Position numbers and translations under genes: made by a program. Below the pieces are notes generated by a model. It did no database searches. It saw nothing but the letters and a program-made list of their open reading frames with translations, and had not been told where the DNA came from. A stretch of 64,000 bases of DNA from CBDATB01 sp965199745 (GTDB taxonomy: Bacteria; Bacteroidota; Bacteroidia; Cytophagales; Flammeovirgaceae). Positions 28,202-37,700 of the stretch are shown one piece after another (position 1 is the first letter of the stretch; each line of letters starts with the position of its first letter). The DNA lies in contig CBDATB010000013.1 in NCBI GenBank assembly GCA_965199745.1, positions 1 to 64,000 of the forward strand, written 5' to 3'.

Positions 28202-28419
28202 AGCACCCTAACGTGAGAGAGGTTTATAAGTTTCTTTTTGTGGCTTGTTTTAGCTAAAATGCCCATTCGATTATATTTATTCTCTACATCTTCTTGCTCT
28301 GCTTGGCTAGCTAATATTTTTTTTAGATTTTCCTGATTGTAACAGATCGTATTGCAGCCGTGAAAAAAAGCCATAAAGTGTAAAAATGACGGCGTGGCAA
28401 ACTTACGCTGTAACGGCAC
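28198..28419 (-). CDS. Uncertain 73-residue frame between atpD and ldcA
   Basis: It begins with GTG seven bases after the atpD stop and ends with TGA overlapping the ldcA start, a spacing that fits an operon gene. The sequence has no resemblance I can see to the ATP synthase epsilon subunit expected there (no beta-sandwich start such as LEIVTP). The second half is lysine-rich (TSHKKKLINL). It could be a real small protein, a decayed atpC, or chance. Confidence 0.3.
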   Translation of the reverse strand: MPLQRKFATPSFLHFMAFFHGCNTICYNQENLKKILASQAEQEDVENKYNRMGILAKTSHKKKLINLSHVRVL

Positions 28420-28425
28420 CAGTTA

Positions 28426-29931
28426 TTATTTGGCTTGCTTGAGTAATTTTTCTCCTTTTTCCACTGCTTCTTCAATAGAACCAACCAAGTTAAATGCTGA
28501 TTCTGGCAGATGATCGTGTTTACCATCCATAATTTCATTAAAACCTTTGATAGTGTCTTTGATATCCACGAGCTTGCCTTGCAGCCCTGTAAATTGCTCT
28601 GCCACATGGAAGGGCTGAGATAAAAAACGCTGCACATATCTTGCCCTAGACACAACGAGCTTATCTTCATCTGAGAGTTCATCCATACCGAGAATGGCAA
28701 TAATATCTTGTAGTTCTTTGTAGCGCTGTAAAATTTCTTTCACGCGTTGTGCTGTATTATAATGCTCATCGCCCAATATATCGGGGCTAAGGATACGCGA
28801 GGTAGAGTCTAGTGGATCTACGGCAGGATAAATACCTAGCTCGGAAATTTTACGCGACAGCACTGTGGTAGCATCTAAGTGGGAGAAAGTAGTAGCAGGA
28901 GCTGGGTCAGTTAAATCATCAGCAGGCACATATACTGCTTGTACCGAAGTAATAGAGCCTCTTTTGGTAGAAGTAATTCGCTCTTGCATCATGCCCATTT
29001 CTGTGGCTAAAGTAGGCTGATAACCTACCGCAGAGGGCATTCGTCCCAATAAGGCTGATACTTCTGAACCGGCTTGTGTAAAACGGAAAATATTATCGAT
29101 AAAGAAAAGAATATCGCGTCCTTTGCCCTGTCCGTCGCCATCTCGGAAAGATTCTGCTACTGTCAATCCTGAAAGAGCTACCCTTGCCCTTGCACCTGGA
29201 GGTTCGTTCATTTGTCCGAAGACCAATGTGGCTTGTGAGCTTTCTAATGCGCTGCTGTCTACTTTAGAAAGATCCCAGTCGCCTCTCTCCATCGCCTCGG
29301 TGAAGGCCTCACCGTATTTGATCACATTAGATTCTATCATTTCTCGCAACAGGTCATTTCCTTCACGAGTTCTTTCTCCTACTCCGGCAAACACGGATAG
29401 CCCTGAGTATGCTTTGGCAATGTTGTTAATAAGCTCCATAATCAAAACTGTTTTTCCTACTCCGGCACCGCCAAAAAGTCCGATTTTGCCACCCTTTGCA
29501 TAAGGTTCTAGCAAGTCAATAACTTTAATACCAGTATGTAATACTTCGGTGGAAGTAGATAAGTCTTGGAAAGCAGGTGGTTGCCTATGGATAGGCAGCT
29601 TACTACTTTGCTTGGGCTGGGGCATACCATCGATAGCTTCACCGACTACGTTAAAGAGTCTTCCCTTAATATCTTCTCCAGTGGGCATTGAAATTGGACT
29701 TCCCGTATCTTCTACTGCCATACCTCTTTTTAACCCCTCTGTACCTTCCATGGCGATAGCTCTTACTCTGTCTTCCCCTGAATGCTGCTGCACTTCAAGA
29801 AAGACTTGTTGCCCACCATCTTTTGTTGCAATTAGCGCGTTATAAATATTAGGAAGTTTAGCACCTTCTTCCTCAAAACTCACGTCTACGACTGGTCCGA
29901 TAATTTGGGTGATTTTGCCAATATTTGCCAT
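28426..29931 (-). CDS. atpD: F1 ATP synthase subunit beta
   Basis: 501 residues. The catalytic subunit of the F1 sector. The P-loop is GLFGGAGVGKTVLIMEL near residues 153-169, followed by the GERTREGNDL segment (186-195), the Walker B strand DILFFIDNIFRFTQAGSE and the late ALGMDELSDEDK-type region with the Bacteroidota-typical spelling ILGMDELSDEDK. It sits without other atp genes: the epsilon gene expected downstream is not seen, and the upstream side is intergenic. A TACTTTTG element at 30065-30072 (minus strand) could be its -7. Confidence 0.97.
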   Translation of the reverse strand: MANIGKITQIIGPVVDVSFEEEGAKLPNIYNALIATKDGGQQVFLEVQQHSGEDRVRAIAMEGTEGLKRGMAVEDTGSPISMPTGEDIKGRLFNVVGEAIDGMPQPKQSSKLPIHRQPPAFQDLSTSTEVLHTGIKVIDLLEPYAKGGKIGLFGGAGVGKTVLIMELINNIAKAYSGLSVFAGVGERTREGNDLLREMIESNVIKYGEAFTEAMERGDWDLSKVDSSALESSQATLVFGQMNEPPGARARVALSGLTVAESFRDGDGQGKGRDILFFIDNIFRFTQAGSEVSALLGRMPSAVGYQPTLATEMGMMQERITSTKRGSITSVQAVYVPADDLTDPAPATTFSHLDATTVLSRKISELGIYPAVDPLDSTSRILSPDILGDEHYNTAQRVKEILQRYKELQDIIAILGMDELSDEDKLVVSRARYVQRFLSQPFHVAEQFTGLQGKLVDIKDTIKGFNEIMDGKHDHLPESAFNLVGSIEEAVEKGEKLLKQAK

Positions 29932-30540
29932 TATAATAAAATTTGCTGAGTTGAACTATCGTTGAAAAATATGAATCAAATACCAAAATAAGAAGTAATA
30001 AAAAGCAAATAGCCTACTTTCTATTATTCTATCGTAACTAGTCATACACTAGCTCACGGTAACGCAAAAGTAATAATACATCTTTTTACTTTATAAAATA
30101 AATCCACTATTTTAACGTTCTTCTCATAAAAATTGTAGCTCTCTGAGCTTGTTTAAAACCATATAAGGCTTGTTGTCATTAATTTGTCGTGATAAAATTC
30201 AGTAGCAGACCAGAAATTTTGAACTTCACTATTTGACGCAATGACCAAGCACTTGATATTTGGACATCAAAATATTTTGAGAAGAAAATATTTAATAATT
30301 AGCACACTAAAACGGCTCATCCATCTGTTGTACAGGCAATCAATCATGCAAAACCTATTTGCAAGACAGTGAAACAGCATGAAAAATCACACCGCGAGAA
30401 ATATCCCTTAGAATGAACTTGACTGTAAATTTTGTCTTTGACACATTCACGCAGAAGTTATTTTTTTTATTTTACAATTTTTCACAATAATTTTGAACTT
30501 CTGTTGAAAAGTGATTTTGATTACCAGTACCCCTTATGTT
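29932..30540. other. Divergent intergenic region between atpD and a WecA-like gene
   Basis: About 600 bp without a convincing gene. It holds a minus-strand TACTTTTG (30065-30072) with TTA, not TTG, 21 bp upstream, a plausible atpD promoter. Some small frames exist on both strands but lack family signals. A 25-bp stretch at 30232-30256 resembles one at 50591-50616 in the opposite orientation. Confidence 0.45.
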
Positions 30541-31647
30541 ATGTTGGAACTAGGTGCAAGTTTTATAACCTCCTTTGTCATAACCTCCGTTTTATTACCT
30601 TTCCTTATTTATTTCTCTCACAGACAAGAGATCTTCGATACGCCTGGAGGTAGGAAAATACACCGATTGCAGACGCCTTCTATGGGAGGAATTGCCATTT
30701 TTCTGGGCTTACTGCTTTCTTTACTAATTTGGATTCCTGTTCAGTATGAATACATCAACTACTTATACGGTGCTATATCGCTAATCGCTATGCTTGGCTT
30801 GAGAGATGATGTTACACAAGTAAAAGCATTAGAAAAACTACCCATTCAGTTGATTGCCGCTTTGATAGCCGTTCATTTTTGTCAGATACGCTTGCATTCT
30901 TTCTATGGGCTTCTCGGTATTTACGAAATACCGATTTTTGTTAGTTACTTTATTTCAGTATTTACCATCATTGTCATAACCAATGCCTTTAATCTAATAG
31001 ATGGCGTTGATGGTTTGGCTGCAAGTGTGTGTATCATTATGCTTACTGTATTGGGTACATGGTATTATTTGATAGGAAATACTACAATGAATTTCATTGC
31101 TTTTACACTCCTGGGTAGCGTCGTTGCTTTTACTAAATTCAACTGGTCTCCCTCTGAGGTATTTATGGGAGATACGGGATCGCTTTTACTGGGCTTTCTG
31201 CAAGCTGTTCTGTTGATTACTTTTATCCATGCAAACTTTAGCCTGCCTGATTATCATACTTTTAAAATACAAAATGGCGTTGCCGTAGCATGTGCCATTG
31301 CCATTATTCCACTTTTTGATACATTAAGGGTTTTTGTTTTGAGACTTTTCAAAGGAAAATCTCCTTTTCATCCGGATAAAAGCCACATTCATCACCTGCT
31401 CTTAAATTGTGGCTTTAGCCATGCCCACACTAGCCTAATTTTAGCATCTGTAAATATTTTCTTTATTGCTTTTTCATTAGTGTGTGGTGGTGTGGAGCAA
31501 AATTTAATCATTATTTTTATGCTACTAATGGCTATCGCACTAGCTCACCTATTGTCTATTACTGTGTTAGCCAAGATTACCAAGCGGAAGATTGCTAAGC
31601 AAAAATCTATTTTAGGTATAAAAGCTGGTGAAAAAGCCTCTTCTTAG
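30541..31647 (+). CDS. WecA/TagO-like undecaprenyl-phosphate sugar-1-phosphate transferase
   Basis: A polytopic inner-membrane protein (about 368 residues, 9-11 segments) of the MraY/WecA superfamily. It shows TPGGRKIH and TPSMGGIAI near the N-terminus, NAFNLIDGVDGLA near 152 (the catalytic Asp pair), FMGDTGSLLLGF near 205 and the sugar-selectivity loop HPDKSHIHHLLL near 280. The HIHH loop points to the WecA/GlcNAc-1-P branch rather than MraY. It starts lipid-linked surface polysaccharide synthesis. The ATG at 30541 is my choice; a GTG at 30511 would add ten residues. Its stop overlaps the convergent phosphatase gene by 4 bp. Confidence 0.92.
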   Translation: MLELGASFITSFVITSVLLPFLIYFSHRQEIFDTPGGRKIHRLQTPSMGGIAIFLGLLLSLLIWIPVQYEYINYLYGAISLIAMLGLRDDVTQVKALEKLPIQLIAALIAVHFCQIRLHSFYGLLGIYEIPIFVSYFISVFTIIVITNAFNLIDGVDGLAASVCIIMLTVLGTWYYLIGNTTMNFIAFTLLGSVVAFTKFNWSPSEVFMGDTGSLLLGFLQAVLLITFIHANFSLPDYHTFKIQNGVAVACAIAIIPLFDTLRVFVLRLFKGKSPFHPDKSHIHHLLLNCGFSHAHTSLILASVNIFFIAFSLVCGGVEQNLIIIFMLLMAIALAHLLSITVLAKITKRKIAKQKSILGIKAGEKASS

Positions 31648-32165
31648 TACATGTCATTATTTAAAATAATTTTTTCTACTGCCTCTTTCAAATCCAAAAC
31701 TTGTCTGTCTGCTGCTGTTTCCCGGTTTTCCTTCCCAATTAATATAGTTTTAATACCCATCTTTCTGGCAGGTAAAATATCAGTTTCCCTGTCACCTACC
31801 ATCCACGACTGTGCTACATCTACCTGATACTTTGCAATGGCTCTTTCAAACATCAGCGTGTTTGGTTTACGAGATAAAGAAGCTGAATAATCTGGGTGGT
31901 AAGGAGCATAAAATAATCCGTCAATTGCTTGGTTACAAGATTTTTGTAAATATCGATGACATTTATGTATATCTTCCTTCGAGTATATTTCTTTGGAAAT
32001 ACCCGCCTGATTGGTAAGAATAATTAATAAATATTCGGCTGCTTTCAATGCTTTGAGTGATTCAGATACGCCTGCTATCATGTGAAACTTATCGAGGTTG
32101 TATATATACCCAGACGAACCTTGATTAATAACACCATCTCTATCACAGAACACGCATTTTTTCAT
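31644..32165 (-). CDS. HAD-IIIA phosphatase, GmhB-like but without zinc cysteines
   Basis: 173 residues of the histidinol/heptose-bisphosphate phosphatase group. Motif I is CDRDGVIN (nucleophile D8, acid D10), motif II ILTNQAG with Thr near 51, and MVGDRETDILPARKMG near 135 supplies motifs III and IV. In GmhB a zinc loop (several Cys between CPHHP and CRKP) follows; here the same place reads YAPYHPDYSASLSRKP with no Cys, so the zinc site is lost. The family dephosphorylates sugar bisphosphates for LPS. It begins two bases after the permease gene stop, so the two are co-transcribed. An alternative start is a TTG at 32171. Confidence 0.85.
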   Translation of the reverse strand: MKKCVFCDRDGVINQGSSGYIYNLDKFHMIAGVSESLKALKAAEYLLIILTNQAGISKEIYSKEDIHKCHRYLQKSCNQAIDGLFYAPYHPDYSASLSRKPNTLMFERAIAKYQVDVAQSWMVGDRETDILPARKMGIKTILIGKENRETAADRQVLDLKEAVEKIILNNDMY

Positions 32166-32167
32166 AA

Positions 32168-33400
32168 TCAATCAAATTTAATAGCGTTAATAGGAGCAAT
32201 GCCTGATATAATTAAAGTAGGTATGGAAAGAATACCTGAGATTAAAATAATCATTAGCGCATTAATTGTCAGAATATTTAACCAGTCAAATTGTATTGGT
32301 ACTGCACTCATATAGTAGGTATCTGGGTTGAGTGGTATCCACCGAAAGTATTGTTGTGTAAGCCCAAAAGCGATTGCGACGCTGTTGCCTAAAATCATGC
32401 CTCGCTGCGCTATTTTAAGTCCGCTAATAATAAATATACTTTGTATTTGTGTGTTTTTAGTTCCCAAAGCCTTTAGAGTCCCTATCATATTGGTTCTCTC
32501 CATAATGAGTATGAGCACGATAGCGATAATATTGAAAGAAACAACGCTCAAAATAATAAATAAAAGTACGTATACGTTTCTGTTCAACATAATAAACCAA
32601 TCAAACAAATGAACAAATCTATCTTTTACCGTATTACTCTGTAAGTCGTAATTCATTTGTTGGTAAACTTGTCGGTGTGTTTGTTCAAGTTTCTCAAAAT
32701 CGTGAATATATAGCCCAAAACCTCCGACTAATTCATTACTCCACCCATTTAGCTGCCTAATTAAGCGAATATCTCCTAAGATTACCTGTTTGTCAAAGTC
32801 TTCAATACCTGTAAAGTAAATGCCTTTGACAGTAACTTTGCGTATTCTAGTTTTAGTATTTCCTTCATTAAAAAATAATAATATTTCGTTACCTGCCTCA
32901 AGCTCCAGCTTATTGGCAATTTCTTGGCTAATGATAATTTCCTTAGCATACTTTTGGGCAGACCAATTGATAAAACTGCCAGATATAATATTTTTGGCAA
33001 AGCCAAGCGTGTCAAAATCAGGGGCAAGACCCCTTAGAACCACTCCGCAAATATTTTTACCGCTTTTGAGCAGGGCAGGTTTTTCAGCATAGACTTCTAC
33101 TTTGCTAACATTTTCAATACTTGCCGCCTGGGTATATATTTCTTCGCGTATGGATATGGGGTTGGTTTTATAAGAGTTATTCAAATCATATTTGACGATA
33201 TTGATATGGGGATAAAAGCCAAATATTTTTTCTTGAATTTCAGTTTTGAAGCCCTTAAATACCATAAAGGCAATGAGCATTACTGCCAAACCTATAGCGA
33301 TGCTTCCCATCGCTATCCTTACAATAATGGTAGAGAAGCTCCCCGGATTGTTACCAATCCGCTCAGAAATAAAACTAGTAAAAGATGAAATTTTAAGCAT
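32168..33400 (-). CDS. FtsX/LolC-type ABC transporter permease
   Basis: 411 residues. A membrane segment at about 30-50 is followed by a large periplasmic domain and then three segments at about 275-295, 325-345 and 380-400: the MacB/FtsX architecture. The N-terminus (SFISERI, then FSTIIVRIAMGSIAIGLAVMLIA) and FKGFKTEIQEKIFGFYPHI match lipoprotein-release permeases (LolC/LolE). These move lipoproteins from the inner membrane to the carrier LolA. An ATPase gene (LolD-like) is not in the neighbourhood, so the partner is elsewhere. I start at ATG 33400, one codon inside the TTG frame start. Confidence 0.9.
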   Translation of the reverse strand: MLKISSFTSFISERIGNNPGSFSTIIVRIAMGSIAIGLAVMLIAFMVFKGFKTEIQEKIFGFYPHINIVKYDLNNSYKTNPISIREEIYTQAASIENVSKVEVYAEKPALLKSGKNICGVVLRGLAPDFDTLGFAKNIISGSFINWSAQKYAKEIIISQEIANKLELEAGNEILLFFNEGNTKTRIRKVTVKGIYFTGIEDFDKQVILGDIRLIRQLNGWSNELVGGFGLYIHDFEKLEQTHRQVYQQMNYDLQSNTVKDRFVHLFDWFIMLNRNVYVLLFIILSVVSFNIIAIVLILIMERTNMIGTLKALGTKNTQIQSIFIISGLKIAQRGMILGNSVAIAFGLTQQYFRWIPLNPDTYYMSAVPIQFDWLNILTINALMIILISGILSIPTLIISGIAPINAIKFD

Positions 33401-33487
33401 CAAAACATGGAATTAAGCAGCAGGGGTATGGTTTATAACCATCGAAGTGAAAACCATTGTTAACTATCCATTGTTTTGTGATATGCT

Positions 33488-34177
33488 TTAAAGTAAGTTG
33501 AGTTTACTAAAAAGATTTTCTTTATAAGAAGCACCTATAGGAATATGTTTTTTTGAAGTGATAATCAAAGTGTTTTCTATAATATCTACCTTACCGGTGT
33601 TGATAATATAGGAGCGATGTACTCGAATAAAGCTTCTTGAGTCAAGTTTTTTCTCCAGACTCTTCATCGTAGCATACACCACATACTGCTTATCTGCAGT
33701 GTTGATTTTTACATAATCAGATAATGCTTCAACATAGATAATATCTTCTAATATAAGACGGATAATTTTTCCTTCTGCTCTGATGTAAATATCCTTTCGT
33801 GTATTGATAGTTGATATAGGTGAGTATAGGTTGTTAGAGGCTTTTTTAATGGCTTTTTCAAAGCGTTTGTAACTGATAGGCTTTTTTAGATAGTCCGTAA
33901 TACCATGCTCAAAGGCTTCTGTTGCAAAATCGTTTCTTCCAGTAATTAATATAACTTGGGGCAGACTGCTCAAAGAGCGAACGAAGTCGATACCGTTCAT
34001 ACGTGGCATTTCTATATCAAGAAATACAATATCAACACCACCTTGCTTTACCATTTGAAGTCCATCGATAGCACTATCATACTCTGCGATTAGTTTTAAT
34101 TTACCGATACGTCTGATAAAACTTTTGACGATAGTTCTTGAAAATTCTTCGTCTTCTATTATGACACAGCTTATCAT
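33488..34177 (-). CDS. LytTR-family response regulator
   Basis: 229 residues when started at the ATG of 34177. The receiver domain (1-115) carries the acidic pair IIEDEE, the phosphate acceptor D54 in VFLDIEMPRMNG, the Thr of LITGRN and the Lys of YLKKPIS. A LytTR DNA-binding domain follows (about 130-229) with DIIYVEALSDYVKI and the late FIRVHRSYIINTGKVD. It should act as a transcription factor of a two-component system; no histidine kinase gene is adjacent. The longer frame's first 33 residues have no family match, so I reject that start. Confidence 0.93.
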   Translation of the reverse strand: MISCVIIEDEEFSRTIVKSFIRRIGKLKLIAEYDSAIDGLQMVKQGGVDIVFLDIEMPRMNGIDFVRSLSSLPQVILITGRNDFATEAFEHGITDYLKKPISYKRFEKAIKKASNNLYSPISTINTRKDIYIRAEGKIIRLILEDIIYVEALSDYVKINTADKQYVVYATMKSLEKKLDSRSFIRVHRSYIINTGKVDIIENTLIITSKKHIPIGASYKENLFSKLNLL

Positions 34178-34763
34178 AAGATTATAAAAATAGGAAGTTA
34201 AACACTTGAAAATATCTCTGTTATGGATAATAGACCATTCACTGACCCATACAGTTGCCTTTTTACAATCAAACAATGTAAAGATTTATCGAGTTTTTTA
34301 GTTATTATGCAACAGTTTTAAAATATTCACTGCCTTTTAACAAGGCAGTATGCAATTAAATAGTTCAAACTCACCACTATATTAGTTTTGGAAGAGCTAA
34401 AGCTATTTTTAGCTTTCTATCAAATCAAATATTTTTTTCATTTAAAAATCGATTACCTCATATTTAGACTCAATTTTTCAAATAAATGCCTTTCTCTGTA
34501 GATAGTGGGAAGTTCACAAAGCAACTTACATAGGCTTTTCCCCTTATAGAGTTATTTATTTGAGAAAAAACAAGTGATGAATTTAATTATTTTTTTGGAA
34601 AGATACAAACACTATACTTTCAAATTGAACAAGATAGTCTTTCTCGGTTGAAAAAATCATAAAAAGAACTTTTTAGTGTGCCTAGTGGTTTAGTTTTTGT
34701 GTAATTATAAAGTCCTAGATCAGCTTTGTTAGTTGTAATTTTGTCTACCAAATTCTATCTATT
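34178..34763. other. Intergenic region with a short hairpin and a -7-like element
   Basis: About 590 bp between the divergent LytTR and PKD genes, AT-rich and without a gene I can support. A perfect 8-bp stem (ACTGCCTT / AAGGCAGT, 34329-34349) with a 5-nt loop is not followed by a T run. TAATTTTG at 34736-34743 fits the Bacteroidota -7, placing a start just before the PKD gene, although no TTG stands 21 bp upstream. Confidence 0.45.
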
Positions 34764-37700
34764 TTGAATACAGTACATCGGTTTTTATGTTTATTGCTAT
34801 CCATATGGTCTTTTGCCGTAAATGCTCAAGTTGTCGATTTTTCTACAAATGTGACGAGTGGTTGTGCTCCTCTAAATGTAGCAATTACTAATAATACTAA
34901 CCCTACTAATGCAAGCATTTATAACTGGGATTTCGGCAACGGAACTACCGACACACAAGCCGACCCAGATTCTGTTACTTATACCGTGCCGGGTACTTAT
35001 ACTATTAACCTAGAAGTAATTTTTACCGATGGCAGTGTAGGAGTTGATTCTGTGATGATAGAAGTGTTTCCTCTGCCTACCGTCGACTTTACAGCAAATG
35101 CTACCACTTATTGTGTTAGTGATTTTTCCGTAAGTTTTACCGCCAACGCTCCCGCCACGGTTTCTTATATGTGGGATTTTGGTGATGGTAATACTAGCAC
35201 CTTAGCCAACCCTGTCAATAATTACACTGCCTTTGGTAATTACGATGTGCAATTGACGGTTGTAGATGTCAACGGCTGCTCCAACACGGAGATTAAAAAT
35301 AATTATATTCAGGCACAACCTTTGCAAGCAAACTTTGTCTCTTTAAGAAACTCAGGGTGTGCTCCTTTCATGACCAGCCTTAGTGCTAGTAGTACGCCAG
35401 ACGTACCCTTATCTTCTCATAGTTGGCGTATCATTAATTCTGCTACCGCTTCGGTTGTTCAAACCTATACAGGGAGTACTGTGAACGTGAGTACTCTAAA
35501 TGCAGGTACTTACGATGTAGAATTAATTATTGTCGGTACACAAGGATGCAGCGATACACTTCTGCGAGCAGACTACCTTAATGTGGGCAATGTTGCTAAT
35601 ACCATTGGTTTTTCATCTGATGCCGCCTTAAATAGTATTTGTAATGGTACTACAGTTAATTTTACTAATACAACTGTCCATCCTGATGCCCCTGATGTAA
35701 GTTATTTTTGGGATTATACTGGTGATGGCACACGTGTGCCGGCCGATCAAGTCAATGGTAATACCACATTTACTTACAACAACTTAGACCCAGGTGCATA
35801 TACTGTAACACTTTATGTTGTATCAAATGGTTGTGAAGAAAGTACCTCTGAGTCAGTAAATATACTCTCCCCAAGAGCTAACTTTGACGTATATGCTCAG
35901 ATGTGTAACCCGACGCAAATATATTTTTCAAATACCTCTATTGATGCTGATACTTATGATTGGCTAGTTACCAGAAATGGTACTAATATTCTGACAGAAA
36001 ACACCAGAGAACTATCAGCACCCTTGTCTGTTAGCCCCGGAGACCGATGGCAAGCTACACTGGTAGTTGATAATACGGGTACAGGCTGCACCGATACTTT
36101 TATAATGAGTGATACGGTTCCTAGCAATGCCATGCCTACTTTTACACCAAACCCCTTCACTAACGCTGGTGGCTCCGATTGTTATCCTGTTCGCTATAAT
36201 TTTGATGCGTCTTCTATTGCCGTAAGTGAACAAACAATTAGCAGCTACTTTTGGAATTTCGGCAACGGGCGGTCGAATGTTAGTACAGATGGTGTAGCCG
36301 ATAATATTTATGAAGAACCCGGATACTACAGCCCACGACTGGTCATTGCAACAGATCAAGGTTGTGAGTTTTCGCATACTTACACTGATGCTATTATTGT
36401 GCGAGGACCCGTTGCTAATTTTAAAGCCTGTGATGCTGGTACTTGTAAAGATGGTACAGTCAATATTAGTGATAGAACAGCTTCTGTTGACAGCATTGTC
36501 AATAGGGCATGGCGTATTTACGACATGGACGGTAATTTAGTAGACGTTGTTGATGCCGCAGATGATCCCCAACCTTATCGGCGTGATATTGCTTTGGACG
36601 TAAGTGAGTATTTTTTTGATACTTCCACTAGATGGGGGCAGTTGCAGCAAGAGCAACATTTTGAGTTGAGGTTATTTGTAGAAGATGTCAATGGGTGTGT
36701 TGACTCAACTTCTATGAAAATACGCGCCTCAGAGCCTGTTCCTATGCATATTTTAAATGGAGAACAAAATTCAAGTTGCTTGGGATATGAAATATTTTTG
36801 ACCGACAGTATTGATGAAACCAGTGGATTGTCTCGTATTACGCCTACCTGGGATTTTAATGAGCCTAACGGAAGTCCGGTTAACGGTTCACCTAATTCTA
36901 CAGATGATGGCTTTATATTTACACAGAGAGATACCGCCTATCAAGTAATAGCAAGTTTGACTTTTATAGACTTAAATAATTGTGATTCTACTATTATTGT
37001 TCCTGATACGCTGAATATTCCGCCTTTAGATGAACCTGAAGCCGGTTTTGAATATGCAGTATTGAGTAGTTTTCCTAATTGTTATTCAGTGCTTTTTACC
37101 GATACTAGTAATGTAGGCATTTCAAGTCCTATTTCCGGCTGGCGCTGGAATTTTGGCGACGGTAACACTTCTGCAGAGCAAAACCCCACACATGTTTATA
37201 CCAACCTTGGAACGTACACCGTAACTCTAACAGCAAGTAATGCAGTAGGTTGTAGTAATAGTATTTCTCAAAACATAACTGTAAACCCTGGCGATGTGTC
37301 CCAACTCCTTGCCGAAGATACTATATTTATTTGCGTAGGAGATATGGCTACACTAAACGCTGCAAGTATTAGCACTGCAACCTATCTATGGAGTCCTGGT
37401 GGTGAAACTACATCATCCATTAACGTAAGTCCAACTGTTTCTACCACTTATCAGGTAGAAGCTACTTTGAATAGTTCTAGTGGTGGATGTCTGATTAATG
37501 ATAGTGTATTAGTCTTTGTTTTTCGTAGTAATGACGTGGCCCCACTTTATGAGTTTTGTGTCAATAACCCTATTAATTTATCGATTGATGCCAGTCCTTT
37601 GCTGCCCAGCGGTTTTACTGCTACCTACCGCTGGTCGCCTACAAACGATACAACGGCCGTACTAGATATCGACCAGCCGGGTACTTACACCGTAGCTGTT

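Noticed and set aside
28323..28700. Minus-strand 125-codon frame across the atpD end
   Set aside because: It lies mostly inside the atpD coding region in another frame; no epsilon-subunit pattern is seen.
34329..34349. Hairpin as a terminator for the LytTR or PKD gene
   Set aside because: It is a perfect 8-bp stem but has no T run on either side and lies upstream of both genes.
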